Origin: Clostridia bacterium
GTDB taxonomy: Bacteria > Bacillota > Clostridia > Christensenellales > Aristaeellaceae
NCBI GenBank assembly: GCA_017412715.1
Contig: JAFPWU010000012.1
Location: 1 to 48,697 of the forward strand
Reading direction: 5' to 3'
Length of the DNA stretch: 48,697 nt
This document shows, one piece after another, positions 16,758-25,495 of this stretch; position 1 is the first letter of the stretch, and each line of letters begins with the position of its first letter. Under the pieces are notes generated by a model, which was given only the letters and a program-made list of their open reading frames with translations, was not told where the DNA came from and ran no database searches. The translations under genes were made by a program, and so were the position numbers.

Positions 16758-17642
16758 ATGGAAATCATTGAGCTGAAATACGGTAAATCGACGGCGAAGG
16801 TACAGACCAAGGGAGCCCAGATCATCTCCTTCCGGGGGGCGGACGGAAGGGAAGCCATCTGGCAGGCGGATCCGGATGTTTGGCCGCAGCACGCACCGGT
16901 CCTTTTCCCGGTCTGCGGTTCTGTCCGGGACGGGCGTATATCTATCGGCGGGGAGTATTATCCCATGACAAAGCACGGCTTCACCCGGGAGCCGGATTTT
17001 GAAATCTGCCGTCAGGGGGAGGATTATGTGGATCTGGTGCTGACCGATTCGGAGCAGACCCGGAACATGTATCCTTTCTCCTTTGCCTTTCATGTGACCT
17101 ACCGCCTGTTTGAAAACGGCTACACGACGACCTTCCTGATCGAGAACCGGTCGGACAGGGTGATGCCCTGCTGCGTGGGAGGCCATCCCGGGTTTACGGT
17201 GCCCATGGAAGACGGCGCCAGGTTTGAGGATTATCAGGTGGTCTTTGCCTCCCGGGAGGACGGAACCAATTATCTGGCTCCCGGCGGGTATCTGATCGAC
17301 GGGACGGAGCACCTTTCCGAACTGAAGGAGGGGAAGATCCTTCCGCTGAACCACGCCCTCTTTGATGAGCGGGATGCCCTCATCTTTGCCGGTCTGAGCA
17401 GCCGCAGCGTGGATCTGGTGCATCGGGAAAGCGGGCATGGCCTTCGGTTTGATTTCCCGAAGATGGAGGTCCTCGCGATCTGGACCATGCCGAAGAAGAA
17501 CGCCGATTATCTCTGCCTGGAGCCCTGGCATGGCATGCCCGGCAGGGTGCAGGACGGGGACCGGTTTGAGGAGAAGCCCTATGTGACCATCCTGGATCCC
17601 GGAAAGGTCTATACCACCTGGTTTACCGTGACCCTGATCTGA
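16758..17642 (+). CDS. Aldose 1-epimerase family protein (LacX-like)
   Basis: The 294-residue protein belongs to the galactose mutarotase fold. KHGFTRE (histidine near 73) and GGHPGF (histidine near 142) match the catalytic-histidine regions of the family, and the N-terminal TKGAQIISFRGADGREAIWQ is typical of the LacX branch. The likely job is interconversion of alpha and beta sugar anomers in the cytosol; the substrate is unknown. It has its own promoter and terminator. The promoter shares sequence with that of the downstream sugar transporter, which suggests a joint carbohydrate role (inference). Confidence 0.88.
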   Translation: MEIIELKYGKSTAKVQTKGAQIISFRGADGREAIWQADPDVWPQHAPVLFPVCGSVRDGRISIGGEYYPMTKHGFTREPDFEICRQGEDYVDLVLTDSEQTRNMYPFSFAFHVTYRLFENGYTTTFLIENRSDRVMPCCVGGHPGFTVPMEDGARFEDYQVVFASREDGTNYLAPGGYLIDGTEHLSELKEGKILPLNHALFDERDALIFAGLSSRSVDLVHRESGHGLRFDFPKMEVLAIWTMPKKNADYLCLEPWHGMPGRVQDGDRFEEKPYVTILDPGKVYTTWFTVTLI

Positions 17643-17653
17643 CAGAATCACCT

Positions 17654-17689
17654 CCGGCCCGAGATCCTGTTCGGATATCGGGCCGGTTT
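17654..17689 (+). terminator. Intrinsic terminator of the epimerase gene
   Basis: CCGGCCCGA (17654-17662) pairs perfectly with TCGGGCCGG (17678-17686); the 15-base loop can form a short inner ATCC/GGAT stem; TTT follows. The short T-run makes it moderate. Confidence 0.7.
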
Positions 17690-17786
17690 GCGTTGCGGGC
17701 CGGGCGTGGGACTTCTCCTGGCCGGCGAACGAAGAATGAGGATTGATTCAGCACACCCATTAAACGGTTCTTTCGGGAGGAGCAGC

Positions 17787-19016
17787 ATGTACGAGCAGAT
17801 TCAGATTCAGCGAACTGTTTACGGGGAGGGGGAAAACCTTCTGATCCATGGCAGGATTCAGAACCCTCCGAAGGAGATTCGAGCGCTCCGGGGACAGGCT
17901 CAGTTTGTATATGCTGATCCGCCCTTCCTGACGGGAGAGGCCTTCAGACGCAAGCGCGTCTACGGGGAAAAGGGCTGGCGGAAGGGAAGTCCCAGCCTTA
18001 CGCTGGAAGGATATTCGGATCAGTTTCCGGACGAGAAGAGCTACCTGCGCTTTCTGCGGCGGCTGATATCCCTGAGCAGGGACATGCTGGGGGAGGAAGG
18101 AATCTTCTGCCTGCATCTGGACTGGCGGATGTCCGCCCAGGGCCGGGGGCTTTGCGACCGGATTTTCGGGAAAAACTGTTTTCTGAATGAGATTATCTGG
18201 GCCTACGAAAGCGGGGGACGGAGCATGAAGTTTTTCCCCCGGAAGCATGAAACGGTTCTTATGTTCGCAAAAGGACCGAAATACCGTTTTGACCTGACCC
18301 AGGTTCCGCTGTCCCGGGGGCAGCACAGGAAAAATCATATGGCCCGCGGCGTGGATGAAAACGGACGGGGCTATTCCAGCATCCGCGCCAACGGGAAGGA
18401 GTACCGGTACTATGATGATGAGCCGGTCTATCCGGGGGATGTATGGACGGATATCGGGTTCCTGCAGCAGAAGGATCCGGAGCGGACAGGCTATCCTACG
18501 CAGAAGCCCATGAAGCTGCTGGAGCGGCTGATGAAGCCGACGGTGCGGGAAGGGGATCTGGTGATGGATCTCTGCTGCGGGAGCGGCACCACCCTGGCGG
18601 CGGCGGAAAAGCTGGGCTGCAGATTCGCGGGAATGGACGCCGCTGAGGAAGCGATTTCCGTGTGTCAGGCCCGGCTGAAGTCCGAGAACCTGACGGTGAT
18701 CCATCAAACGGCCAGGGACGGAACGGAGAGCCGGGCGGAATATGATCCGGAAGCTGGCAGGCTGAGGCTGGGAGGGTTATTCCTGCAGGGAGATCAGTGG
18801 CCGGAGAAGGCCGAACCGATGGATCTGATCGAAGCCTGGGAAGTTGGCAGGCTGGAGGGAACTGTTTTCCGGACGGAGAAGAGGTACCAGCGATCTTTCC
18901 AGTATCCCGCGCTGGTGGATTCGCTTGGAATCAGGCGGGAACGGATGCCTGATCTGCTGATTACGGACGCGGCCGGCGGGCGGCGGGCCTACCGATGGAG
19001 AGAGGACGGGGTGTGA
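17787..19016 (+). CDS. Solitary DNA methyltransferase (N6-adenine or N4-cytosine type, beta order)
   Basis: The 409-residue protein has the catalytic motif DPPF at 44-47, then ERTGYPTQKP and the SAM-binding motif DLCCGSGTT at about 261, so the catalytic motif precedes the SAM motif as in beta-class enzymes related to type III Mod subunits. About 90 residues follow the methyltransferase fold (DLIEAWEVGRLEGTVFR...), resembling the tail of some Mod-like proteins. Start ATG 17787 has GGGAGGAG upstream. No restriction subunit is in the neighbourhood, so it is an orphan; regulation or strand discrimination are possible roles. Target sequence unknown. Confidence 0.88.
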   Translation: MYEQIQIQRTVYGEGENLLIHGRIQNPPKEIRALRGQAQFVYADPPFLTGEAFRRKRVYGEKGWRKGSPSLTLEGYSDQFPDEKSYLRFLRRLISLSRDMLGEEGIFCLHLDWRMSAQGRGLCDRIFGKNCFLNEIIWAYESGGRSMKFFPRKHETVLMFAKGPKYRFDLTQVPLSRGQHRKNHMARGVDENGRGYSSIRANGKEYRYYDDEPVYPGDVWTDIGFLQQKDPERTGYPTQKPMKLLERLMKPTVREGDLVMDLCCGSGTTLAAAEKLGCRFAGMDAAEEAISVCQARLKSENLTVIHQTARDGTESRAEYDPEAGRLRLGGLFLQGDQWPEKAEPMDLIEAWEVGRLEGTVFRTEKRYQRSFQYPALVDSLGIRRERMPDLLITDAAGGRRAYRWREDGV

Positions 19017-19035
19017 TTTATTTTCCTGAAAGATG

Positions 19036-19064
19036 TGGACATTCCATGGGAAATATGATAGGAT
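19036..19064 (+). promoter_or_regulatory. Promoter of the carbohydrate ABC transporter operon
   Basis: TGGACA (19036-19041), 17 bases, TAGGAT (19059-19064). It lies about 115 bases before the first permease start and shares a long match with the promoter at 16648. Confidence 0.65.
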
Positions 19065-19180
19065 TGTGCGAAAAGGAAGGAAACCGGCACGAAATATACA
19101 GAAATGGAGAGGCTTCGGGCCGGCGGTTTCCGTTTCGACTTCAGTTCCTTCTGAGCTAACTGAAAAGAGGAGGGGTCCAT

Positions 19181-20134
19181 TTGAGCAACAAGACGTCTGC
19201 CCCGCAGGTAAAGGCTGGAAAGATGTCCTGGAAGATTTATTTGCGCAGATACGGTACGCTGTACCTGCTGCTCCTTCTTCCCATCATCTTCTTTCTTGTT
19301 TTCCGCTACTACCCCATGCAGTGGATTGCGCTGGCCTTTAAGAAGAACAATATCATTCAGCCTCTCTGGCAGGTAGATTGGGTTGGGTTCCAGTGGTTCC
19401 AGCGGGCGTTTCAGACCAAAGCTTTCCTGAACTCCCTGAAGAACACCATTACCCTGAACCTGATGGACCTGGTCTGCGGCTTCCCGGCGCCTATTCTGCT
19501 GGCGCTGCTGTTGAACGAGCTGACCTTCAAGCGTTTTAAGAAGCTGACGCAGACCGTGCTGTACCTGCCCCACTTCCTGAGCTGGATTATCATCTCCGGC
19601 CTGGCGACCCGACTGCTGGCTGACAACGACGGTCTGCTGAATATGGTCTTCAAGCAGATGACCGGCAACAGCCAGTCGGTGATCCCGTTCCTGAGCAATC
19701 CCTCCTACTGGCGCTGGACCTACATTGTTCTGGGCATCTGGAAGGAAGCCGGATGGGGTACCATTATTTATCTGGCCGCTCTGACCAATATCAGCCCGGA
19801 GCTCTATGAGGCAGCCGCGGTGGACGGCGCGGGCCGTTTCCGCCGCATCTGGCATGTGACCCTGCCGGGACTGAGACCTACGATCATTACCCTGCTGATC
19901 ATGCGGATGGGTTACATCCTGGGCAGTGAGTTCGACCGCCCCCTGGCCATGAGCAATAAACTGGTTACGGATGTATCCCAGCTCATTTCCATTTACGTGT
20001 ATGAGCAGGGCATCCAGGGCCTGAAATACTCCCTGACCACCGCTGTCGGCCTGTTCCAGAGCGTCGTCGCCGTCATCTTCATTGTGGCCACCAATTCTCT
20101 GGCCAAGCGGATGGGCGAGCGCGGCATCATGTAA
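19181..20134 (+). CDS. Carbohydrate ABC transporter permease, LplB type
   Basis: This 317-residue inner-membrane permease belongs to the CUT1 family (LplB/YtePQ-like), which imports oligosaccharides. FFLVFRYYPMQWIALAFKK marks the first membrane segment and its exit; the EAA loop YEAAAVDGAGRFRRIWHVTLPG (from about 208) docks the ATPase. The start is a TTG at 19181 after AGAGGAGGGG. It is followed after 12 bases by the second permease. No ATPase gene lies in the operon, which is normal for this class: a shared MsmX-like ATPase is expected elsewhere. Confidence 0.94.
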   Translation: MSNKTSAPQVKAGKMSWKIYLRRYGTLYLLLLLPIIFFLVFRYYPMQWIALAFKKNNIIQPLWQVDWVGFQWFQRAFQTKAFLNSLKNTITLNLMDLVCGFPAPILLALLLNELTFKRFKKLTQTVLYLPHFLSWIIISGLATRLLADNDGLLNMVFKQMTGNSQSVIPFLSNPSYWRWTYIVLGIWKEAGWGTIIYLAALTNISPELYEAAAVDGAGRFRRIWHVTLPGLRPTIITLLIMRMGYILGSEFDRPLAMSNKLVTDVSQLISIYVYEQGIQGLKYSLTTAVGLFQSVVAVIFIVATNSLAKRMGERGIM

Positions 20135-20146
20135 GGAGGTGCGAGC

Positions 20147-21070
20147 ATGTCTGTGATCAGTGAAGCCAACCGCACAAAGAATATGAAGCAGTCCGACGGG
20201 ATGATCCGATCCAGTTCCACCCGGATGGGAGACTGGATCATTGCGCTGATCTGCCTGCTGGTGATGTTTGTCTGCCTGCTGCCCATGCTGAACGTGCTGG
20301 CCCGGTCTCTTTCCGATGCCGACAAGGTCATGCGCAACGAGGTTTTCCTGTGGCCCAAGGGATGGAATCTGATTGCATACCGGACGATCCTGGGCAACGC
20401 AAAATATATCCATTCCATCTGGTACACCGCTGTGCTGACGGTGGGCTGTACCCTGCTGAGCCTGTTCATGACCATCTGCTGCGCCTATCCGCTGACCTAT
20501 GATCAGCTGCGGGGCGGGAAGGTCATCAACGCGCTGATCCTTTTCACCATGTATTTCAGCGCGGGCACGATCCCGCATTACCTGCTGATGCGGAACCTGA
20601 ATATGCTGGATACGGTCTGGTGCCTGGTGATCCCCAGCTGTATCAGCGTTTACAACATGATCGTGATGCGTTCCTTCTTCTACGGCATTCCCGAGAGCCT
20701 CCGGGAGGCGGCGGAGATTGACGGGGCAGGTCCCATCCGGACGCTGGTGCAGATTTACCTGCCGCTGTCACTGCCTGTGATCGCGACCCTTGCGCTGTTC
20801 TACGCGGTCGGCCGCTGGAACGGATTCTCGGACGCGCTGCTGTATGTCAAGAAAGAAGAGCTTTTCCCGATTCAGCTGTATCTGTACTATGTGCTCCAGA
20901 ACTCCACCCAGCAGGAGATTGCCACCCAGGAAGGCTTTGCGACTCCCGGTCTTGGCGAGACGGTGAAGATGGCGACGGTTATGTTTGCCACCGTGCCGAT
21001 CCTGCTGGTCTATCCCTGGCTGCAGAGATATTTCATCGCCGGCATGACGATCGGAGCAGTTAAGGGTTAA
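20147..21070 (+). CDS. Carbohydrate ABC transporter permease, YtcP/LplC type
   Basis: The 307-residue partner permease has six predicted membrane segments and the EAA loop REAAEIDGAGPIRTLVQIYLP (from about 186). The YFIAGMTIGAVKG end is typical of this subfamily. Start ATG 20147 follows AAGGAGG (20134-20140). The stop codon TAA (21068-21070) lies inside the left arm of a 14-bp perfect inverted repeat, so the hairpin begins within the gene's last codons. Confidence 0.94.
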   Translation: MSVISEANRTKNMKQSDGMIRSSSTRMGDWIIALICLLVMFVCLLPMLNVLARSLSDADKVMRNEVFLWPKGWNLIAYRTILGNAKYIHSIWYTAVLTVGCTLLSLFMTICCAYPLTYDQLRGGKVINALILFTMYFSAGTIPHYLLMRNLNMLDTVWCLVIPSCISVYNMIVMRSFFYGIPESLREAAEIDGAGPIRTLVQIYLPLSLPVIATLALFYAVGRWNGFSDALLYVKKEELFPIQLYLYYVLQNSTQQEIATQEGFATPGLGETVKMATVMFATVPILLVYPWLQRYFIAGMTIGAVKG

Positions 21071-21113
21071 AATTTCGCGACCGCCGGTGGCGGGAATTTC
21101 GCGAAATTTTAAC
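21066..21113 (+). repeat. Two-level intercistronic hairpin before the binding-protein gene
   Basis: GTTAAAATTTCGCG (21066-21079) pairs perfectly with its complement at 21100-21113; inside, CCGCC/GGCGG (21081-21085, 21089-21093) makes a second stem. It is not followed by a T-run on the plus strand. A likely role is to protect or process the mRNA so that the binding protein is made in excess over the permeases, as in mal-type operons (inference). Confidence 0.85.
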
Positions 21114-21192
21114 AGAGCCCGGACAGAGCGGGCACAATCGTGGTTCTATGAGGCTTTGCCTCAGAACATATCATAAAAGGAGGACGGTATTC

Positions 21193-22821
21193 ATGAAGAG
21201 AATCCTGGCGTTTCTGTTGACTCTGACGCTGGTGGCTTCCCTGGGCCTGACTTCCGCGTTCGCGGAAGACTTCGCCGACGGCAAGTTCACCAACACCCAG
21301 CACCTGACGGTGGAAGTGTACAACCGTTACAATGACGGCGGCACCGATCCCACCAGCAGCGTGTATGCCCAGTACATCAAGGACGGCATGCTGGAGCGGT
21401 ACAACATCGAAGTCGAGTTCGTTTCCGTCGGCCGCTGGTCCGAAGTGGACGATATCGGCAACCTGCTGGCCGCAGGCCAGGCCCCCGACGTGTGCGTGAC
21501 CTATTCCTATCCCACCATTCTGACCTATGCGGACATGGGCGGTGTCGTGGATCTGAGCGGTCCCCTGGAACAGTACAAGGACGAACTGACCAATCTGTGG
21601 ACCCTGCTGGAAGACTACAACATCTACTATGATCAGGATCCGGATACCGGCACCCTGTGGTGCGTTGAAGCCCGGCTGCTGAACAACGCCCGTATCAATA
21701 CCTTCATCCGGGAAGACTGGCTGAACAAGCTGGGCCTGGCCGTTCCCACCACGGAGGAAGAGTTTGAAAACTGCCTGATTGCCTTCCGGGACAACGCGGA
21801 AACCCTGCTGGGAGCCGATGCGGACAAGATGATTCCTTTCCTGTCCACCACCGATATCGGCTGGATGTGCAACCAGGTGATCAACGCCCATGTGCCCCAT
21901 GACCTGAGCGACGAGACCGCCTATGTATATGGCTACGACAGCCGCCAGATCCTGTATCCCGGCGCCAAGGAAGGCATCCGGGTGCTGAATAAGTGGTACA
22001 ACGAAGGCCTCATGTGGAAGGACTTCGCCCTGAACGATTCCGATCAGGCGGATAACCTGATCAAGTCCGGATGGGTTGGCGCCTTCGGCCACAACTATGA
22101 CTATCCCTACCGCAACGGCGAGGATTCCATCCAGGTGAACATCCAGCGCGCGGCGGGCGAAGAAGCAGCCTTCGTGGCTATTGAGCCCTTCAAGGATGAC
22201 TCCGGCGTGGCCCGGAAGTTCCTGTCCGACCGGGTGGACCGGAAGTGCTTCCTGCCCTCTACCTGCAGCAATGTTCATGCGGCGCTGCTGTATCTGGACT
22301 TCATCTCCGATCCTGAGGTCATCAAGTACCTGCAGGTGGGTCCCGAAGGCATCGTGCATGAGGTGACTGAGGACGGCGCCTACAAGCTGCTGACCATGAG
22401 CGAAGAGAACAAGGCGGTCTGGATTCAGAACAGCCTGAACAACATCGACCACACCATCACCGCTAACGGCCAGTATCTGGGAGATGCCACCGTGGCTTCC
22501 CTGGCTCAGGGCTATGCGGGCATCGATCCCAAGTACATCACCATCGCCTATGAGACGGCCATGAATGAAGGCCGCGTAGTGGCGAAGTTCTCCGTGGGCG
22601 CCATCGAGAGCGAAAACGAAGTCGGCTCCAGCCTGGACAGCTATCGGGATACCTGGCTGAATCAGGCCGTGGTTGCTCCCGTGGCTGATTTCGACAGCGT
22701 GTACGATTCCTGCCAGGCCGAGTACCTGGGCATGGGCGGCCAGGCGATCATCGATGAGCGGGCCGCGAAGCTGAAGGATGCCTACGGCGTGGAAGTCCCC
22801 ACGGATCTGCTGACCAAGTAA
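21193..22821 (+). CDS. Extracellular solute-binding protein of the carbohydrate ABC importer
   Basis: This 542-residue exported protein is the substrate-binding part of the CUT1 importer (LipO/YtcQ-like family). A signal peptide is clear: KR, the hydrophobic run ILAFLLTLTLVASLGLTSAFA, and a likely type I cleavage after AFA-ED. There is no cysteine in the region, so no lipobox, although Firmicutes binding proteins are usually lipoproteins. Start ATG 21193 has AAGGAGG upstream; an in-frame ATG at 21148 would put 15 basic residues before the signal peptide and has no ribosome site. The codon bias toward C/G-ending codons suggests high expression. Substrate unknown. Confidence 0.92.
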   Translation: MKRILAFLLTLTLVASLGLTSAFAEDFADGKFTNTQHLTVEVYNRYNDGGTDPTSSVYAQYIKDGMLERYNIEVEFVSVGRWSEVDDIGNLLAAGQAPDVCVTYSYPTILTYADMGGVVDLSGPLEQYKDELTNLWTLLEDYNIYYDQDPDTGTLWCVEARLLNNARINTFIREDWLNKLGLAVPTTEEEFENCLIAFRDNAETLLGADADKMIPFLSTTDIGWMCNQVINAHVPHDLSDETAYVYGYDSRQILYPGAKEGIRVLNKWYNEGLMWKDFALNDSDQADNLIKSGWVGAFGHNYDYPYRNGEDSIQVNIQRAAGEEAAFVAIEPFKDDSGVARKFLSDRVDRKCFLPSTCSNVHAALLYLDFISDPEVIKYLQVGPEGIVHEVTEDGAYKLLTMSEENKAVWIQNSLNNIDHTITANGQYLGDATVASLAQGYAGIDPKYITIAYETAMNEGRVVAKFSVGAIESENEVGSSLDSYRDTWLNQAVVAPVADFDSVYDSCQAEYLGMGGQAIIDERAAKLKDAYGVEVPTDLLTK

Positions 22822-22844
22822 GATTCAAAAACGAACTGTCCGGG

Positions 22845-22874
22845 GAGGAGAGGCGAAAGCCTCTCCTCTTTTTT
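22845..22874 (+). terminator. Strong intrinsic terminator of the ABC operon
   Basis: A perfect 10-bp stem GAGGAGAGGC/GCCTCTCCTC (22845-22854, 22859-22868), GAAA tetraloop, then six T (22869-22874). Confidence 0.95.
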
Positions 22875-22919
22875 GAGATGGGGAGGAGCGGCTACCGGCC
22901 GAATGTGTTCCGTTCTCTC

Positions 22920-22949
22920 TTGCGGAATGGGCGGAGGACAGATTATAAT
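22920..22949 (+). promoter_or_regulatory. Promoter of rqcH
   Basis: TTGCGG (22920-22925), 18 bases, perfect TATAAT (22944-22949), about 45 bases before the rqcH start codon. Confidence 0.75.
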
Positions 22950-22998
22950 AGGCCGGAAAAGGGGTTCATGAAGGAAAGAGCACTGGAGGAAACGGATC

Positions 22999-24741
22999 AT
23001 GCCCATGGATGGACTGATGACGGGGCTGCTGGCCCGGGAGCTGGACGCGGAACTGGCGGGAGGGAGAATTGACCGGATTACCCAGCCGGAACGGGATACG
23101 GTGATCCTGGTGATCCGCGCGGGGACGGAGAACAAAAGCCTGCTGCTGTGCGCTTCCGCCAACAACGCCCGGGCTCATCTGACGGGGAGCAAATTTGCAA
23201 ATCCCCTGGAGCCGCCCGCCCTCTGTATGCTGATGCGGAAACAGCTGCTGGGAGGCCGGATTCTGGAAGTCAGCCAGGTGGACGGGGACCGGATTCTGCA
23301 TATCGATATGGATACCCTGGGGGAGCTGGGGGATCATGAGCGCAGACGGCTGGTACTGGAGATTATGGGCAGGCATTCCAATCTGATGCTGCTGAACGGG
23401 GAAGGAAAGATTCTTGAATCCGCCCATCATGTGAACGCGGAGATGAGCCGGGTGCGCCAGATCCAGCCCGGGATGACCTATTCGCCCCCTCCAGGACAGA
23501 ATCGGCTGGACCCGGGAAAAATGACGGCCACTGAACTGCTGGAACGCCTGGAACCGTTGGAAGGACAGCCCTTTGGGAAAGCTCTGTCCGGATGCATAAC
23601 CGGGCTGAGCCTGGCCTCCGGCAGGGAGATTGCGGCAAGAGTGCTGGAATCCGGCGAGAAGTGGCCGGAGGATCTGGCTGCCTGCTGTGAGAGGATCTGC
23701 GGCCTTTTCCGCCGCATGCCTGAGATGGTCAGCCCCCGGGTGGAATATACGGAGGAGGGGAGCGCGGCGGAGGTGTATCCTTTTCCCTTCCTGAGCGGGG
23801 ACCTGGACCGGCAGAAGGAATTTTCCAGCCTGAGCCGGGCGCTGGAGGCCTATTACGGCACCCGGGACCAGCTGGACCGGCTGAGGCAGAAGAGCGCCTC
23901 CATGGTGCGGGTGCTGAAAACCCATGTGGAACGCTGCGAGAAAAAGCTGGCCCTTCAGGAGGAGGAGCTTGCCGGCGCCGCACGGATGGAGGAATTCCGG
24001 ATGATGGGGGAGGTGCTGAACGCCAATCTATATGCCCTGGAAAAGGGCCCGGAGAGCGTGACCCTGCCCAACTGGTATGATCCGGAAGGAGGAAGCATCA
24101 CCATTCCGCTGGATCCGCGGCTGACGCCCGGCCAGAATGCCCAGCAGTATTTTAAAAAGTATCAGAAGGCCCGCTCCGCCCGGCAGATTGCCGCGGAGCA
24201 AAAGGAGAAGACCCTGCAGGAGCTGGAGTATCTGGAGGGGATGCTGCTGGACGTGGGGAAATGCGTCAGTGAGAGCGAACTGGAAGAAATCCGGGCCGAG
24301 CTGGTGCGGACCGGATATATGAAAAAGAATACCAACCGCCGCCAGCAGCGAAGCCTGCCCCAGAGCCGGCCGTACAGGTATCTGTCGGCGGACGGAGTGG
24401 AGATGCTGGTGGGTAAAAACGCCATGCAGAATGACAGGCTGACCCTGGGCGCGGCTCCGGGCGAAATGTGGCTGCATGCCAAGGATATGCCAGGGAGTCA
24501 CGTAATCATCCGCGGGGAAGGAGAGATTCCTCAGGAGACCCTGAAGCAGGCGGCCCAGCTGGCGGCCTGGTACAGCAAGGGGCAGCGCAGTTCCATGGTT
24601 CCGGTTGACTATACGCTTCGCAGGTATGTGAAGAAACCCTCCGGCGCCGCGCCGGGGAAGGTGATTTACACTCATCAGAAGACCGCCTACATGACGGTGG
24701 AAGAGGGGGACATCAGGAAGATCAGACTGCTGGAGTCCTGA
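22999..24741 (+). CDS. rqcH: RqcH / NFACT-family ribosome quality control protein
   Basis: RqcH binds stalled 50S subunits with peptidyl-tRNA and directs C-terminal alanine tailing of the stuck chain; older names are FbpA or fibronectin-binding protein. The 580 residues have the NFACT-N start (MDGLMTGLLARELDAELAGGRIDRITQPERD cut here into its parts MDGLMTGLL and GGRIDRITQPE), a helical middle with a long coiled coil (about 270-450), and the C-terminal NFACT-R domain with LHAKDMPGSHVII. Start ATG 22999 has GGAGGA upstream; the ATG two codons later is also possible. It has its own promoter. Confidence 0.95.
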   Translation: MPMDGLMTGLLARELDAELAGGRIDRITQPERDTVILVIRAGTENKSLLLCASANNARAHLTGSKFANPLEPPALCMLMRKQLLGGRILEVSQVDGDRILHIDMDTLGELGDHERRRLVLEIMGRHSNLMLLNGEGKILESAHHVNAEMSRVRQIQPGMTYSPPPGQNRLDPGKMTATELLERLEPLEGQPFGKALSGCITGLSLASGREIAARVLESGEKWPEDLAACCERICGLFRRMPEMVSPRVEYTEEGSAAEVYPFPFLSGDLDRQKEFSSLSRALEAYYGTRDQLDRLRQKSASMVRVLKTHVERCEKKLALQEEELAGAARMEEFRMMGEVLNANLYALEKGPESVTLPNWYDPEGGSITIPLDPRLTPGQNAQQYFKKYQKARSARQIAAEQKEKTLQELEYLEGMLLDVGKCVSESELEEIRAELVRTGYMKKNTNRRQQRSLPQSRPYRYLSADGVEMLVGKNAMQNDRLTLGAAPGEMWLHAKDMPGSHVIIRGEGEIPQETLKQAAQLAAWYSKGQRSSMVPVDYTLRRYVKKPSGAAPGKVIYTHQKTAYMTVEEGDIRKIRLLES

Positions 24742-24794
24742 TTTCAGGCATGTTTTCCGCGGAGAAAGAAGGGAACGGGAGAGAAAGGAAGACC

Positions 24795-25286
24795 ATGACG
24801 GAACTGGAAAAGGCCCGGAAGATGCTGGAAAAGCTGACACCGCTGAAGGGGGACTGCGGGAAATACTGCGGAGCCAGATGCTGCTCTTCTCTGGAGGGGG
24901 AGGAGACGGGCATGCTGCTTTTCCCCGGAGAGGAAGATTTGTATGAAGACCTGGAGGGCTGGCGGATTCTGCCCGCGGGGGAGGACCTTCTGATCATCTG
25001 CCCGGGCACGTGCGACCGGAAGGACCGGCCCCTGGCCTGCAGGATGTTCCCCCTGCTGCCGATCCGCAAGGGGGAAGAGACGGTGGCGCGGATTGATGAA
25101 CGGTCCAGGACGGTCTGTCCCCTGGCCAGACAGGGAAAGAAGGGGATGGATCCGGCCTTCGCGGAGGCTGTGCGGCAGGCGGGGGAGATGCTCTGGGAGG
25201 TTCCGGAGCAGCGGGACTTCCTGCAGCGGCTGGCCAGAGAACAGGAAGAGCTGAAGGCACTGAGGAGCCTGCTGGGGAAAGCCTGA
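24795..25286 (+). CDS. Cysteine-cluster (YkgJ-like) putative zinc/iron-binding protein
   Basis: The 163-residue protein holds CGKYCGARCC (about 17-26) and CPGTCDRKDRPLACRMFPLLP (about 75-95), the pattern of small metal-chelating cysteine-cluster proteins. Function is unknown. Start ATG 24795 follows GAAAGGAAG; an in-frame ATG at 24750 lies 6 bases after the rqcH stop but adds a charged tail not seen in such proteins. It is close behind rqcH and probably in one transcript, but no functional link is known to me. Confidence 0.75.
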   Translation: MTELEKARKMLEKLTPLKGDCGKYCGARCCSSLEGEETGMLLFPGEEDLYEDLEGWRILPAGEDLLIICPGTCDRKDRPLACRMFPLLPIRKGEETVARIDERSRTVCPLARQGKKGMDPAFAEAVRQAGEMLWEVPEQRDFLQRLAREQEELKALRSLLGKA

Positions 25287-25384
25287 GGGAGGGAAGATCG
25301 TTTTTTTCTATTCCGAGAAGCGGCAATAGACCTCATCGAAGGCATGGCCCGCCTTTCCGGGGAAGATTTCGGCCATATGTTTCC

Positions 25385-25413
25385 TTGCATTCGGGCCGGG
25401 ATTATGATAGGAT
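25385..25413 (+). promoter_or_regulatory. Probable promoter of purA
   Basis: TTGCAT (25385-25390), 17 bases, TAGGAT (25408-25413). A TATGAT overlaps at 25404 but would leave too short a spacer. Confidence 0.6.
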
Positions 25414-25440
25414 CATGCTTGTTTGACGGAGCATTTTATC

Positions 25441-25495
25441 AGGCCCCTTCGGATTCCCTTGCGCGGGGAAGCGAGCTTCTGCCCCGCAGGGGCCT
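25441..25495 (+). promoter_or_regulatory. Nested hairpin in the purA leader
   Basis: Outer stem AGGCCCCT/AGGGGCCT (25441-25448, 25488-25495) and inner stem GCGGGG/CCCCGC (25463-25468, 25482-25487), both perfect. No T-run follows, so it is not an ordinary terminator. Confidence 0.6.
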
